The notes: generated from the letters alone by a model not told the origin. Shown: positions 7,152 to 15,928, numbered from the stretch's first letter. The stretch is DNA of 64,000 nucleotides from Micromonospora_E sp048060115 (GCF_048060115.1 NZ_JBHMIM010000030.1:1-64000); one strand, 5' to 3'. Translations and numbers: made by a program.

Positions 7152-8838
7152 CGTCGGTCGGCACCTGTCCGGTGGCGGTCAGCGGGCCGCTGGCGTGCAC
7201 CAGTTCGGTTCCCGGCGGCAGCGCCACCGGCCCGGCACTGAGGTTCGTCACCACGATCACCTCGCCGCCGGTCTCGGCCCCGGTGTCGGTCCCGGAGCCG
7301 ATCCGGAAGGCGAGTACGTCGTCGGGCGACTCCATCCAGCGCAGCCCGCCGCGGCCGAGGCCGTGTTCGTGGCGCAGCCGCAGCGCGGTGCGGTACATCT
7401 CGTACGTGGAGCCCGGCACATCACGCTGGCGGTCGAGGGCGTACTCGGCCCAGATCGGCGGTTGCGGCAGCCAGCTGGCGTCGGTCGGGCCGAAGCCGTA
7501 CGACGGGCTGTCGGCCTCCCACGGGATCGGCACCCGGCAGCCGTCGCGGCCCCGTTCGGTGTGGCCGCTGCGCAGCCAGGTCGGGTCCTGCCGGACCTCG
7601 TCCGGCAGCGTGGTGTGCTCGGGCAGGCCCAGCTCCTCACCCTGGTAGAGGTACGCCGAACCGGGCAGGGCCAGCATCAGCAGGGTGGCGGCGCGGGCCC
7701 GACGCAGCCCCAACGCGGTATCCGGCTGCGGGTCGTCGGTGCCGATCCCGCGCGGCCGGGGGGCACCGACCGGCAACGCCAGCCGGGTGGCGTGGCGCAG
7801 TACGTCGTGGTTGGACAACACCCAGGTGGTGGGGGCGCCGACCGCGTCGGCGGCGGCCAACGACCGTCCGATCACCGTACGCTGCGCCTCAGCGCTCCAT
7901 GCCGCCTCCAGGTATTCGAAGTTGAACGCCTGGTGCATCTCGTCGGGGCGGACGTAGGCGGCGAGCCGCTCCGCCGGCTGCACCCATGCCTCGGCGACCA
8001 GGATCCGTGCACCGGGGTAGGCGTCCAGTACGGTGCGCCACTGCCGGTAGATCTCGTGTACGCCGTCCTGGTCCCACATCGGCGGGCGTGGCTGCTCGAC
8101 GTGGCCGCCGGAGGTGGTTTCCTCCGGGTAGTGCCAGTCGGCCAGGTCCGCCTGCTTGACCAGCCCGTGTGCGACGTCGACCCGGAAGCCGTCGACACCC
8201 CGGTCGAGCCAGAACCGCAGGATCTCGACGAATTCGTCGCGTACCTGCTTGGAGTCCCAGTTGAGGTCCGGCTGCCCGGCGTCGAACAGGTGCAGGTACC
8301 ACTGTCCCGGCGTACCGTCGGGGTTGTCGGTGCGGGTCCAGGCCGGTCCGCCGAAGACCGACCGCCAGCTGTTCGGCGGCTCGTCGCCGCCGGGTCCCCG
8401 GCCGTCGCGGAACACGTACCGGTCGCGGGCCGGGCTGCCGGGTGCGGCGGCGAGGGCCTCGACGAACCAGGCGTGCGCCGACGAGGTGTGGTTGGGCACC
8501 AGGTCCACGACGACCCGCAGGCCCCGGTCGTGCGCCTCGGTGATCAACCGGTCGGCGTCGGCAAGGCGGCCGAAGATCGGGTCCACGTCGCGGTAGTCGG
8601 CCACGTCGTATCCGGCGTCGGCCTGCGGCGACGGGTAGAACGGCGAGAGCCACAGCGCGTCGACGCCGAGGGCGACCAGGTGGTCGAGTCGGGCGATGAT
8701 GCCGGGCAGGTCACCGATGCCGTCGCCGTCGGAGTCGGCGAACGACCGCGGGTAGATCTGGTAGATCACCGCCTCCCGCCACCAATCGGTGTCGGCACCG
8801 TCACGGGTACGGGTCGTTGGCGTGTTCACCGAATGCAC
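7120..8838 (-). CDS. aglA: GH13 alpha-glucosidase (oligo-1,6/maltase type)
   Basis: The 572-residue enzyme hydrolyses alpha-glucosides released inside the cell by the upstream transporter. GH13 motifs are all present: DLVPNHTS (112-119), GFRVDVAHG with nucleophile Asp221, VAEAW with acid/base Glu283, and SNHD with Asp345. The length and the QIYPRSFADSDGDGIGD segment fit the oligo-1,6-glucosidase/alpha-glucosidase subfamily. There is no signal peptide, so it is cytosolic. It is the last gene of a five-gene sugar operon, about 76 bp after the LacI regulator. The exact linkage specificity cannot be read from sequence. Confidence 0.93.
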   Translation of the reverse strand: MHSVNTPTTRTRDGADTDWWREAVIYQIYPRSFADSDGDGIGDLPGIIARLDHLVALGVDALWLSPFYPSPQADAGYDVADYRDVDPIFGRLADADRLITEAHDRGLRVVVDLVPNHTSSAHAWFVEALAAAPGSPARDRYVFRDGRGPGGDEPPNSWRSVFGGPAWTRTDNPDGTPGQWYLHLFDAGQPDLNWDSKQVRDEFVEILRFWLDRGVDGFRVDVAHGLVKQADLADWHYPEETTSGGHVEQPRPPMWDQDGVHEIYRQWRTVLDAYPGARILVAEAWVQPAERLAAYVRPDEMHQAFNFEYLEAAWSAEAQRTVIGRSLAAADAVGAPTTWVLSNHDVLRHATRLALPVGAPRPRGIGTDDPQPDTALGLRRARAATLLMLALPGSAYLYQGEELGLPEHTTLPDEVRQDPTWLRSGHTERGRDGCRVPIPWEADSPSYGFGPTDASWLPQPPIWAEYALDRQRDVPGSTYEMYRTALRLRHEHGLGRGGLRWMESPDDVLAFRIGSGTDTGAETGGEVIVVTNLSAGPVALPPGTELVHASGPLTATGQVPTDVTAWARRRAR

Positions 8839-8914
8839 TCCTCAGTTCGGTCGACGGCTTGTCTGTCCGGGGGCGCTGAGCACCGTACGTGGTCTACCAG
8901 GTCGGGTCGGGTGG

Positions 8915-9940
8915 TTACCCGTTTTCCCGTGGTGGCGCGGTCGATTCCCGCAGGACCAGGCGGGTGGGCAGGATCACGCTGGCGGCGGCGCAGTCGCGGG
9001 CCGCGCCGGACAACGGCCCGAGCAGCGTACGGGCGGCCAGCCGGCCCTGTTCGGCAGCGGGCTGGGCGACCGTGGTCAGCCCGACCACCCGGGCGACGTC
9101 GTGATCGTCGACGCCGACGACGCTGACGTCGGCTGGCACCCGCAGACCCGCCTGGCGGAGCGCGGCGATCGCGCCGAGCGCCATCTCGTCGCAGGCGGCG
9201 AAGATCGCGGTGGGCAGCGGATCACGGCGCAGCAGGTCCCTGGTGGCCCGGCCGCCACCGCCGATGGTGAAGTCGCTTTCCACGTCCAGCGTCGGGTCCG
9301 GGGTCAGCCCGGCGGCGACCAGTGCCTCCTGGTGGCCCCGGCGGCGGTCCAGGTGAGTGGTGAAGGCCAGTTCGTCGGCGGAGTTGCCGGAGATGTGCGC
9401 GATCCGGCGATGTCCGAGCCCGAGCAGGTGCGTGGTGGCGGTACGGGCGGCGCCGATGTCGTCGATGCGTATGCTCGGCCAGCCGGGGACCCCGGTGCCG
9501 GAGCTGACGGTGACCCCTGGCATCTCCAGCGCCGAGATGGCGGCGAAGTCGGGCTGTTGCAGCGGGGTGGCGACCAGCATCAACGCGTCGACCCGCTGAT
9601 GCAGATTCGCCGTGTGCAGCATCCGCTGCCGGGCGTTCTCCCGGCCGCCGAGGTTGTACAGCAGCAGGTCGTAGCCGGCCTCCTGCAGTGCGTCCTCGGC
9701 GGCCTCGACCACGGTGCTGAAGAACCAGCGGGTGATCCGGGGCACCACGACGGCGACGGCCCGAGTCTTGCCGCCGGCCAGCCGGGAGGCGCTCGGCGAG
9801 GCGATGTATCCGAGCTGTGTCGCGGCGTCGAGGACCCGGAGCCGGGTCGCCTCGGTGACCGTCGGTAGACCGCGCAGGGCCCGGGAGACGGTCGCCGTGG
9901 AGACTCCGGCCAATCGGGCCACGTCGTCGATTCTGGTCAT
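8915..9940 (-). CDS. LacI-family regulator of alpha-glucoside operon
   Basis: The 341-residue repressor starts with a perfect LacI HTH (MTRIDDVARLAGVSTATVSR) and hinge helix (SPSASRLAGGKTRAVAVVV), followed by the periplasmic-binding-like ligand domain. It sits inside the sugar operon between the second permease and the glucosidase. It probably binds the palindrome at 13526 upstream of the binding-protein gene, with a glucoside or its hydrolysis product as inducer. This role is inferred from context. Streptomyces AglR/MalR are comparable regulators. Confidence 0.94.
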   Translation of the reverse strand: MTRIDDVARLAGVSTATVSRALRGLPTVTEATRLRVLDAATQLGYIASPSASRLAGGKTRAVAVVVPRITRWFFSTVVEAAEDALQEAGYDLLLYNLGGRENARQRMLHTANLHQRVDALMLVATPLQQPDFAAISALEMPGVTVSSGTGVPGWPSIRIDDIGAARTATTHLLGLGHRRIAHISGNSADELAFTTHLDRRRGHQEALVAAGLTPDPTLDVESDFTIGGGGRATRDLLRRDPLPTAIFAACDEMALGAIAALRQAGLRVPADVSVVGVDDHDVARVVGLTTVAQPAAEQGRLAARTLLGPLSGAARDCAAASVILPTRLVLRESTAPPRENG

Positions 9941-9978
9941 GGATCATCACCTCGCCTCCGCGTGGCCGCGGTCGGCGG

Positions 9979-10947
9979 TCAGCCCTTGACGCTGCCGGCA
10001 AGCAGGCCTCGGACGAAGTACCGCTGCAGCGAGAGAAAGACGATCAACGGCACGATGATCGAGACGAACGCGCCGGCCGTCAGCCGTTGCCACTCGTCGC
10101 CACGGGTGCCGGCGAGTTCGGCCAGCCGTACCGTCAGCGGCGCCACCCGACTCTCGCCGCCAGCGAAGATCAGCGCGACCAGCAGGTCGTTCCAGACCCA
10201 GAGGAACTGGAAGATGCCGAACGCCGCCAGCGCCGGGGCGATCAGCGGCAGCACGATCGTCCGGAAGATCTTCGGGTGGGTCGCGCCGTCGACCCGGGCC
10301 GCCTCCATCAGGTCCTTCGGCAGTTGCGAGACGAAGTTGTGCAGCAGGAAGACGCCGAGCGGCAGAGCGAAACAGGTGTGGGCGAACCAGACCTGGACGT
10401 ACCGTTCGTAGCTGTCCAGCCCCCAGGCCGGGGTGATGGTGACCCCACCGATGGTGGTGCCCACGGAGAAGAACCGCAGCAGCGGCACCAGGGCCATCTG
10501 CAGCGGCACGATCTGCAGCGCGAAGATGCAGATGTAGATCAGGTCCCGGCCCCGGAAGTTGATCCAGGCCAGCGCGTACGCGGCCAGCGCGGCGAACGCC
10601 AGCGGGAACAGCACCGACGGCAGGGTGATCACCAGTGAGTTGATGAAGTAGCTGGACAGCTGGCCGGAGGACGAGGATCGGCCGAACAGCACGTCCTGGT
10701 AGTTGTCCAGGGTCACCTGCGGATTGGTGAAGAAGGTCCACCAGCCGGTGGTCCGGATCTCCTCCGCTGGCCGGAACGACGACACGAACAGGCCGAAGGT
10801 GGGGATGGTCCAGATCACGGCGATGGCGATCGCGACGATCGTCGCCGTCGGGGTGTTGAGCCGCTTGCGGACCCGGCCGACGCGGGTACGGGGTTGTTCC
10901 TCCCCGCTGGTGGCCGGGGCGGCCACGGGGGGTGTGCTGGTGGTCAT
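9979..10947 (-). CDS. Sugar ABC transporter permease (MalG/AglG type)
   Basis: This is the second integral-membrane subunit of a carbohydrate importer, with six predicted helices and the EAA loop EAARVDGATHPKIFRTIVLPL near residue 215 that docks the ATPase. I prefer the ATG at 10947 because GGGAGG lies 10 nt upstream. A GTG at 10956 overlaps the upstream stop (GTGA) and is the alternative, adding three residues. No ATPase gene is in the operon, so a shared MsiK-type ATPase encoded elsewhere is expected, as in other actinomycetes. Confidence 0.94.
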   Translation of the reverse strand: MTTSTPPVAAPATSGEEQPRTRVGRVRKRLNTPTATIVAIAIAVIWTIPTFGLFVSSFRPAEEIRTTGWWTFFTNPQVTLDNYQDVLFGRSSSSGQLSSYFINSLVITLPSVLFPLAFAALAAYALAWINFRGRDLIYICIFALQIVPLQMALVPLLRFFSVGTTIGGVTITPAWGLDSYERYVQVWFAHTCFALPLGVFLLHNFVSQLPKDLMEAARVDGATHPKIFRTIVLPLIAPALAAFGIFQFLWVWNDLLVALIFAGGESRVAPLTVRLAELAGTRGDEWQRLTAGAFVSIIVPLIVFLSLQRYFVRGLLAGSVKG

Positions 10948-10952
10948 GGCTG

Positions 10953-12011
10953 TCACACCTCCCGCTGCTTGCGCAGGTTGCGGATCTGATAAATGACGAT
11001 CGGAATGACCAGGACGAACAGGAACACCGCGAGGGCCGAGCCTTGGCCGTTCTGGCCGTAGCGGAACGCCTGGTTGTACATCTCGTTGGCGATGACACCG
11101 GTGTCGTAGTTGCCGTTGGTCATGGTCCGGACGATGTCGAAGACCTTGAGGGTGGCGATCGAGATGGTCACCACGACCACGATCAGCGCCGGGCGGATGC
11201 TCGGCATGGTAACCCGCCAGAACATCTGCCAGGCGTTCACCCCGTCGAGGCGGGCGGCCTCGATGATGTCGCCGGGGATCGCCTTGATCGCGGCGGAGAG
11301 CACCACCATGGCGAACCCGGCCTGGATCCAGATCATCACCACGATCAGCAGCAGGGTGTTCAGTGGTGCGTTGAGTTGCAGCCAGCGCTGCGGCTCCATG
11401 CCGAACAGGGTGACCACGTAGTTGAGCAGGCCGTACTGCTCCTGTTCGCCACCCCGGTAGGCGTACACGAAGCGCCAGATGATGCTGGCACCGACGAACG
11501 AGATCGCCATCGGCATGAAGACCAGTGACTTGGCCACGGCCTCGAACCGGGCCTTGTCCACCAGTACGGCGTAGATCAGGCCGATCGCGGTCGCCATCGT
11601 GGGCACCAGGAACACCCAGATGAGGGTGTTGACGAGCACCTGGATGATCTCGTCCTGGGCGAACATCCAGCGGTAGTTGTCCAGGCCCACCCAGTTCTCG
11701 CTACGGCCATCCATCAAGGAGAACACGGTCGTCCGCAGGGCCGGGACGACCAGGCCGATTGTCAGCAGCAGCAGCGCCGGCAAGAGGAAGAACAGCCCGA
11801 ACAGGCCCTCGGAGCTGCGTGAGGGTCGACCGACCGGCACCGACCCGCCGCCGGCACTGGCCGCGATCAACCGTTGCTCGCGGCGCCGGGCGAACCAACT
11901 CGGTACGGCGTCGAGCAGCAGCAGCAGGCCGCCGACGATCACTGCGAACGCGAGCAGGCCGTACAGCAGCATGATCAGCTTCGGGATCTGCTCTGCGACG
12001 TCGAAGTACAT
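10953..12011 (-). CDS. Sugar ABC transporter permease (MalF/AglF type)
   Basis: This 352-residue first permease subunit has an extra N-terminal helix (LIMLLYGLLAFAVIVGG), a cytosolic linker rich in Arg and Ser, then six core helices. The EAA loop is EAARLDGVNAWQMFWRVTMP. The ATG at 12011 is chosen because GGGAGG precedes it by 4 nt. It follows the binding-protein gene after a large hairpin and overlaps the MalG-type gene start, so the two permeases are coupled. Confidence 0.94.
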   Translation of the reverse strand: MYFDVAEQIPKLIMLLYGLLAFAVIVGGLLLLLDAVPSWFARRREQRLIAASAGGGSVPVGRPSRSSEGLFGLFFLLPALLLLTIGLVVPALRTTVFSLMDGRSENWVGLDNYRWMFAQDEIIQVLVNTLIWVFLVPTMATAIGLIYAVLVDKARFEAVAKSLVFMPMAISFVGASIIWRFVYAYRGGEQEQYGLLNYVVTLFGMEPQRWLQLNAPLNTLLLIVVMIWIQAGFAMVVLSAAIKAIPGDIIEAARLDGVNAWQMFWRVTMPSIRPALIVVVVTISIATLKVFDIVRTMTNGNYDTGVIANEMYNQAFRYGQNGQGSALAVFLFVLVIPIVIYQIRNLRKQREV

Positions 12012-12051
12012 CCGCCCTCCCAACGGTGTGTCGACTGATCCTGGCTATGGG

Positions 12052-12092
12052 GCGGCCGGCCCGCCCCGGATCATCCGGGGCGGACCGGCCGC
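12052..12092 (-). terminator. Intercistronic hairpin between binding protein and permeases
   Basis: Two 20-nt arms (12052-12071 and 12073-12092) pair with a single mismatch and almost no loop. It begins 6 bases after the binding-protein stop and ends 40 bases before the MalF-type start. Such stem-loops in importer operons protect or partially terminate the transcript, so that more binding protein than permease is made (inference for this case). Confidence 0.7.
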
Positions 12093-12098
12093 GTCGTG

Positions 12099-13442
12099 TC
12101 AGTTGGTTGGCCAGGAACCTTCGATGTAGTCGAGGGTCTCGGCGGTGCTCTGACCGCTGAGCCAGTCGACCATGCCGCGCCAGAACGTGCCGGCGCCGAC
12201 GGCGGCCGGCATCAGGTCGGACCCGTCGAAGCGGAACGTGGTGTTCTCGTCCTGCAGGATCTCCACCGAGAGCCGGTCGATCGGGTTCTCCACGTTGGAG
12301 ATTTCCAGCCCGGTGTTGGCCGACACCCAGTTGCCCAGCGAGGCCCGGCTGTTGGCGTACTCGGGCGAGGCCAGGTAGGTCTGCACGGCCTGGACCTCGG
12401 GACGGTCGGCGAACGCCGCGGTGAACTCACCGCCGCCGAGGACCGGCTGGCCGGAGCTCGGGTCGTTGGTCGGGAAGTAGAACGCGAAGACGTCGCCGTC
12501 CTCGGCCACCTCGGTGCCCGCCGGCCACTGGTTGGCGTAGAAGCTGGCCTGGCGGTGCAGCGCGCAGTCGCCGGCCAGGATCGGGGTGCCAGCCTCCTGG
12601 AAGGCGGTCGCGGTGATGCTGGAGACCCCGCCGAACCCGCCGTTGACGTACTCCTCGTTCTTGAGGATCGACCCGGCCTGGTCGACGGCCTCGGCGACCC
12701 GCGGGTCGTTGAACGGGATCTCGTGGGTGGTCCACTGGTCGTAGACCTCCGGAGTCTGGGTCCGGAGCATGATGTCCTCGATCCAGTCGGTGGCCGGCCA
12801 GCCGGTGGCGTCACCGGACTCGACACCGACACACCACGGCTTGGTGCCGCTGGCCGCGATCTGGTCGCTCAGCTCGATCAGCTGGTCCCAGCTCTCCGGC
12901 ACGGTCCAGCCGTTGTCCGCGAACATGCTGGGTGAGTACCAGACGAAGGACTTGACGTTGGAGCCGAGCGGGGCGCCGTAGAAGGTGCCGTCGACCGTGC
13001 CGTACGCCAGCCAGTCCTCGCTGTAGTTCGCCTCGGCCATTGCCCTGGTCTCATCGCTGGCGGCCTGCAGCTGGCCGGCCTCGGCGAAGCGCCCGAGTAG
13101 ACCCGGCTGCGGGATGAAGGCGATGTCCGGCGGGTTGCCGCCGTCGACCCGTACCTGCAGCTGGGCCTCGAACTCGCCGCTGCCTTCGTAGCGGATGTTG
13201 ATGCCGGTGCAGTCGGCGAACTGGCTCCATGACTCCTCGAGCAGGTCCGCTTCGGCGTCTCGGATGGAGGCGTAGATGGTCACCTCGCCCTCGTTGCCCT
13301 GGTAGTCGCTGAACGGGGCGCATTCCTCGGAATCCGGGTCCGCGCTGCTACCAGTCTCCGAAACGCACGCCGTCGAGGCGAGTGCCAGCCCGATCGCGCT
13401 GGCGAGCGCGAAGGCTCGGCGTGGTCTGGTGAAGACCGCCAT
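12099..13442 (-). CDS. Sugar ABC transporter binding lipoprotein
   Basis: The 447-residue solute-binding protein of the alpha-glucoside importer has a basic N-terminus, a hydrophobic segment and a probable lipidated Cys26 (LASTAC; the -3 position is Ser, slightly atypical). The mature part is a type-I carbohydrate-binding fold (EGEVTIYASIRDAEADLLEE, GNPPDIAFIPQPG). The ATG at 13442 is preceded by GGGAGG at 5 nt. This is the first gene of the operon, downstream of a LacI-type operator. Close relatives are annotated as alpha-glucoside binding protein AglE. Confidence 0.93.
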   Translation of the reverse strand: MAVFTRPRRAFALASAIGLALASTACVSETGSSADPDSEECAPFSDYQGNEGEVTIYASIRDAEADLLEESWSQFADCTGINIRYEGSGEFEAQLQVRVDGGNPPDIAFIPQPGLLGRFAEAGQLQAASDETRAMAEANYSEDWLAYGTVDGTFYGAPLGSNVKSFVWYSPSMFADNGWTVPESWDQLIELSDQIAASGTKPWCVGVESGDATGWPATDWIEDIMLRTQTPEVYDQWTTHEIPFNDPRVAEAVDQAGSILKNEEYVNGGFGGVSSITATAFQEAGTPILAGDCALHRQASFYANQWPAGTEVAEDGDVFAFYFPTNDPSSGQPVLGGGEFTAAFADRPEVQAVQTYLASPEYANSRASLGNWVSANTGLEISNVENPIDRLSVEILQDENTTFRFDGSDLMPAAVGAGTFWRGMVDWLSGQSTAETLDYIEGSWPTN

Positions 13443-13525
13443 GACGTCCTCCCTTGCTAGCCGGCGGGCCCCGCGATCCCCCGCGTGTGGCCCTGCCGGT
13501 GGTTTGCTGTCTGGGCGTCTCCACA

Positions 13526-13539
13526 TGTAAGCGCTTGCA
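13526..13539. promoter_or_regulatory. LacI-type operator upstream of the glucoside operon
   Basis: TGTAAGCGCTTGCA is a near-perfect 14-bp palindrome with the central CG step typical of LacI/GalR-family operators. It lies 84 bp before the start of the binding-protein gene, in the only sizeable gap upstream of the operon. The LacI regulator at 8915 is the obvious candidate to bind it. Confidence 0.75.
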
Positions 13540-13623
13540 ATGCGGTGCCGTCCAGACCTGGGCAGGCACGAGCCAGTAACAATTCGGAAACCTCGGCGGG
13601 CGCACTCCGGTCCAGACGACGCG

Positions 13624-13657
13624 TCCGGCCCTGGCTGATGGATCAGCCAGGGCCGGA
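13624..13657 (-). terminator. Terminator after tspO
   Basis: A perfect 16-bp inverted repeat (13624-13639 and 13642-13657, containing CCGGCCCTGGCTGAT) lies 50 bases downstream of the tspO stop. It separates that gene from the sugar operon transcribed in the same direction. Confidence 0.75.
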
Positions 13658-13707
13658 TCGTGGACAGGTCCGCAAGCGGTGTGCGGTGACCCGTTCAGGT
13701 CAGGGAA

Positions 13708-14214
13708 TCAGGTGTTGAGCCGCCAGATGGCCAGGTTCAGCGCGCCGGCGAAGGTGACCCACGCCCAGTACGGCAGCATCAGCAGTGCCGCCGGGCGGGA
13801 GGCCCGCCAGAACAGGGCCGAGGTGAGGGCGATCAGCAGCCAGAGGACGACGATGTCGACGAACGCCAGGCCGTAGCGGCCGGCGCCGAAGAACAGCGGC
13901 GTCCACGCGGCGTTGAGCACCAGTTGGGCAAACCAGACACCGACCGCCAGCCCGAGCCCGATCCGCCGCCACACCAGGAAACCGGCAACGGCGATCATCA
14001 CGTACAGCACGGTCCAGACCGGGCCGAACAGCCACGAAGGTGGTGCCCAGACCGGTTGGGCGAGGCCGGCGTACTCGGTTGCCGGATCCGTCACGCCGAA
14101 GGCACCGACGGCGGCGGCCGCCGCCACGACCGCGGCGAACACCAGCAACCCCCATCCGCTCCGCTCGGCCTGGCGCGGCGACAGTTGTGGCGGGTTCGAG
14201 AGTTGTCGTTCCAT
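13708..14214 (-). CDS. tspO: TspO/MBR-family membrane protein
   Basis: This 168-residue homologue of the tryptophan-rich sensory protein/peripheral benzodiazepine receptor has five predicted helices and the family landmarks WAPPSWLFGPVWTVLYVMIA, WTPLFFG and YWAWVTFAGALNLAIW. TspO proteins bind porphyrins and other hydrophobic ligands in the membrane. The physiological role in actinomycetes is not settled. GGAG lies 5 nt before the ATG, and the longer open frame upstream has no such site. Confidence 0.93.
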   Translation of the reverse strand: MERQLSNPPQLSPRQAERSGWGLLVFAAVVAAAAAVGAFGVTDPATEYAGLAQPVWAPPSWLFGPVWTVLYVMIAVAGFLVWRRIGLGLAVGVWFAQLVLNAAWTPLFFGAGRYGLAFVDIVVLWLLIALTSALFWRASRPAALLMLPYWAWVTFAGALNLAIWRLNT

Positions 14215-14267
14215 ATTTGCTCCACGGCGATTGCGAGCTTGGCCGGACCGGGCGCAGGACTTGAAGA

Positions 14268-14329
14268 TGCCGGGACCGCCCTGCCGGTCCGCTTCGGGGA
14301 GGACCGGACCGGGCGTGGCGGTCCCGGCA
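14268..14329 (-). terminator. Long two-part hairpin after GPGG gene
   Basis: Outer arms TGCCGGGACCGCC (14268-14280) and its complement (14317-14329) enclose an inner 7-bp stem (14284-14290 with 14301-14307). It lies 20 bases after the stop of the GPGG peptide gene and before tspO, so it probably separates the two transcripts. Confidence 0.65.
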
Positions 14330-14348
14330 CGTGTGCGGACAGGAACCG

Positions 14349-14492
14349 TCAAGCGAACAGGCTCACACCACCGGGTCCGACGAGCAGCCCGACGACGATC
14401 AGCACGATGCCCCAGAGCAGCTGCCGGCGGAACAGGGCCAGAACACCGGCGACTACCAGTACGACTGCGAGAATCCAAAGAAGTAGCTCCAT
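14349..14492 (-). CDS. GPGG-motif small membrane protein
   Basis: This 47-residue peptide consists of two hydrophobic helices joined by FRRQ and ends in the conserved GPGGVSLF motif. It belongs to a widespread family of very small actinobacterial membrane proteins named for that motif, whose function is unknown. The start is the ATG at 14492, placing the first helix directly at the N-terminus. It lies 37 bp downstream of the metallophosphoesterase gene on the same strand and may be cotranscribed with it. Confidence 0.8.
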   Translation of the reverse strand: MELLLWILAVVLVVAGVLALFRRQLLWGIVLIVVGLLVGPGGVSLFA

Positions 14493-14529
14493 GGTCGCCG
14501 AGTACCCTGCCGCCCTGCTGCGGAAACCT

Positions 14530-15264
14530 TCACCGGTCCGGTCCGGTTGAGGACCCGGCGAGCGAGAACACGCTGTACGCCTGCTTGATGACCGGATGGG
14601 CGACGTTGCGGACCCGTACCCCACCGGGTGTGCTGCCCCGCTCGCTACCGAAGTGGGCATGTCCGTGCACCGCGAGATCGGTGCCGGCCCCGTCGATCGC
14701 CTCGGCCAACAGGTATGAGCCGAGAAACGGATAGATCTCCAGTGGCTCGCCGGCGAGAGTCTCCGGCACCGGGGAGTAGTGGGTCAACGCCACCCGTACG
14801 TCGCAGTCCAACTCCGACAGCGCCGCCCGCAGCCGATCAGCGGAGTCCACCGTGGAGCCAACGAACGCCTTCATCTCCGGTTCGCCGAACCGACTGGCGC
14901 ACCGACCGGCGAATCCACCACCGAAGCCCTTCACCCCGGCCACGCCAAGCCGGCCGCCAGGAAGGTCCAGCACCACGCCGTCGCCCTCCAACACGGTGAT
15001 TCCGGCCCCGGCCAGCACCTTCACCACCTGCGGGACCTGGTCGCAATGGTGGTCGTGGTTGCCCAGCACCGCGATCACCGGCACCGCGAGGTCACCGAAC
15101 TCGGCGGCCACGCACCGCGCCTCGGCCTCGGTGCCGTGCCGGGTCAGATCGCCGGCGAGCAGCAGTACGTCGGCCTGATCGCCGATGCCTTGCAGCGCCG
15201 GCCGGAAGCGGCCCAGCACGTCGCCGTCCAGGTGTACGTCGCCCACCGCGGCAATGCGGATCAT
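14530..15264 (-). CDS. Metallophosphoesterase
   Basis: The 244-residue calcineurin-like phosphoesterase carries all metal-ligand motifs: GDVHLDG (D near residue 9), GDLTRHG, GNHDHH, and later ALTHYSP and HGHAHFGS. It would use two metal ions to cleave phosphomono- or diesters. The substrate cannot be deduced. The start ATG overlaps the stop of the BON-like gene (TGATG), so the two are coupled. The family includes cyclic-nucleotide phosphodiesterases and nucleases. Confidence 0.92.
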   Translation of the reverse strand: MIRIAAVGDVHLDGDVLGRFRPALQGIGDQADVLLLAGDLTRHGTEAEARCVAAEFGDLAVPVIAVLGNHDHHCDQVPQVVKVLAGAGITVLEGDGVVLDLPGGRLGVAGVKGFGGGFAGRCASRFGEPEMKAFVGSTVDSADRLRAALSELDCDVRVALTHYSPVPETLAGEPLEIYPFLGSYLLAEAIDGAGTDLAVHGHAHFGSERGSTPGGVRVRNVAHPVIKQAYSVFSLAGSSTGPDR

Positions 15265-15572
15265 CAGAGCTCCTCCGCCTCGGTCGGTGCGGTCGTGCGG
15301 GTCACCGCGATGTCGGTGGTCAGCCGCACGCCGGGGAAGCGCTCGGCCACCAGCCGGACGATCTCCTCCCGACGGTGCAGGCTCTCCACCTCGCCGCGCA
15401 GCACCAGGGTGTGGTCCCGTCGGACGACGGTCACTCCCTGCTCGGCGACGGCGGCGTGCTCGCTCAGCAGCCGCTGCACCGCCGCCTCGGCGTACTCGTC
15501 GAGCCGAGCTGGCCCGGACCGGCCGGCCTGCTGTCCGGGTTGACCGGCCTGCTGCCCGTTTGTCGGCGTCAT
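15264..15572 (-). CDS. BON-like domain protein
   Basis: The 102-residue protein has a Gln/Gly-rich, probably flexible N-terminus (about 25 residues) and a compact domain with the BON pattern (DEYAEAAVQRLLSEHAAVAEQGVTVVRRDHTLVLRGEV, then RREEIVRLVAERFPGV). BON domains are thought to bind phospholipid or other hydrophobic surfaces. Here there is no signal peptide, so the location is uncertain. AGGAGGTG precedes the ATG. It is coupled to the metallophosphoesterase gene. Confidence 0.75.
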   Translation of the reverse strand: MTPTNGQQAGQPGQQAGRSGPARLDEYAEAAVQRLLSEHAAVAEQGVTVVRRDHTLVLRGEVESLHRREEIVRLVAERFPGVRLTTDIAVTRTTAPTEAEEL

Positions 15573-15928
15573 CGTCCACCTCCTGCTGGTTGTCCGGCAC
15601 CACGTCGGGTTGCTGGTCGTCCGGCACCACGTCGAGCCGTGCGCGGACTCCCTGCGTACCCGCTCCCAGTCGATCTGTTCCCGCAGTGACCGGGCCAATG
15701 GCAGGGCCCGAGCGAAATCGCAGTAGTGCTGCGAGAAACTCAGTAGTTTGTGCACCATGAGCATGGTGGCGGAGAACACCGTGCAGGTGGATCGCGTCGA
15801 CCGGCCGGGTCAGACTCTCCGCGAAGGTCGCGTCGGTGACCGGGGTTTCGATCGGGCGGTGGATCAGATCCACCATCCGACCTCGTCGCTCGGCTGCTGG
15901 GGTGCATGGGCTCGGTACCGTTGGATAC
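15573..15928. other. Gap without a confident gene; 27-bp tandem duplication
   Basis: This 356-base stretch holds no gene I can support. The minus-strand frame upstream of the BON-like gene stays open but lacks a ribosome site. Positions 15584-15610 and 15611-15637 are a direct 27-bp duplication (about 24 of 27 bases match, core CCGGCACCACGTCG). It could hold the promoters of the minus-strand operon and of the rightward kinase gene. Confidence 0.5.

Noticed and set aside
7195..9126. 643-residue plus-strand frame opposite the GH13 gene
   Set aside because: The minus strand encodes a complete GH13 enzyme with all catalytic residues; the opposite frame has no recognisable features.
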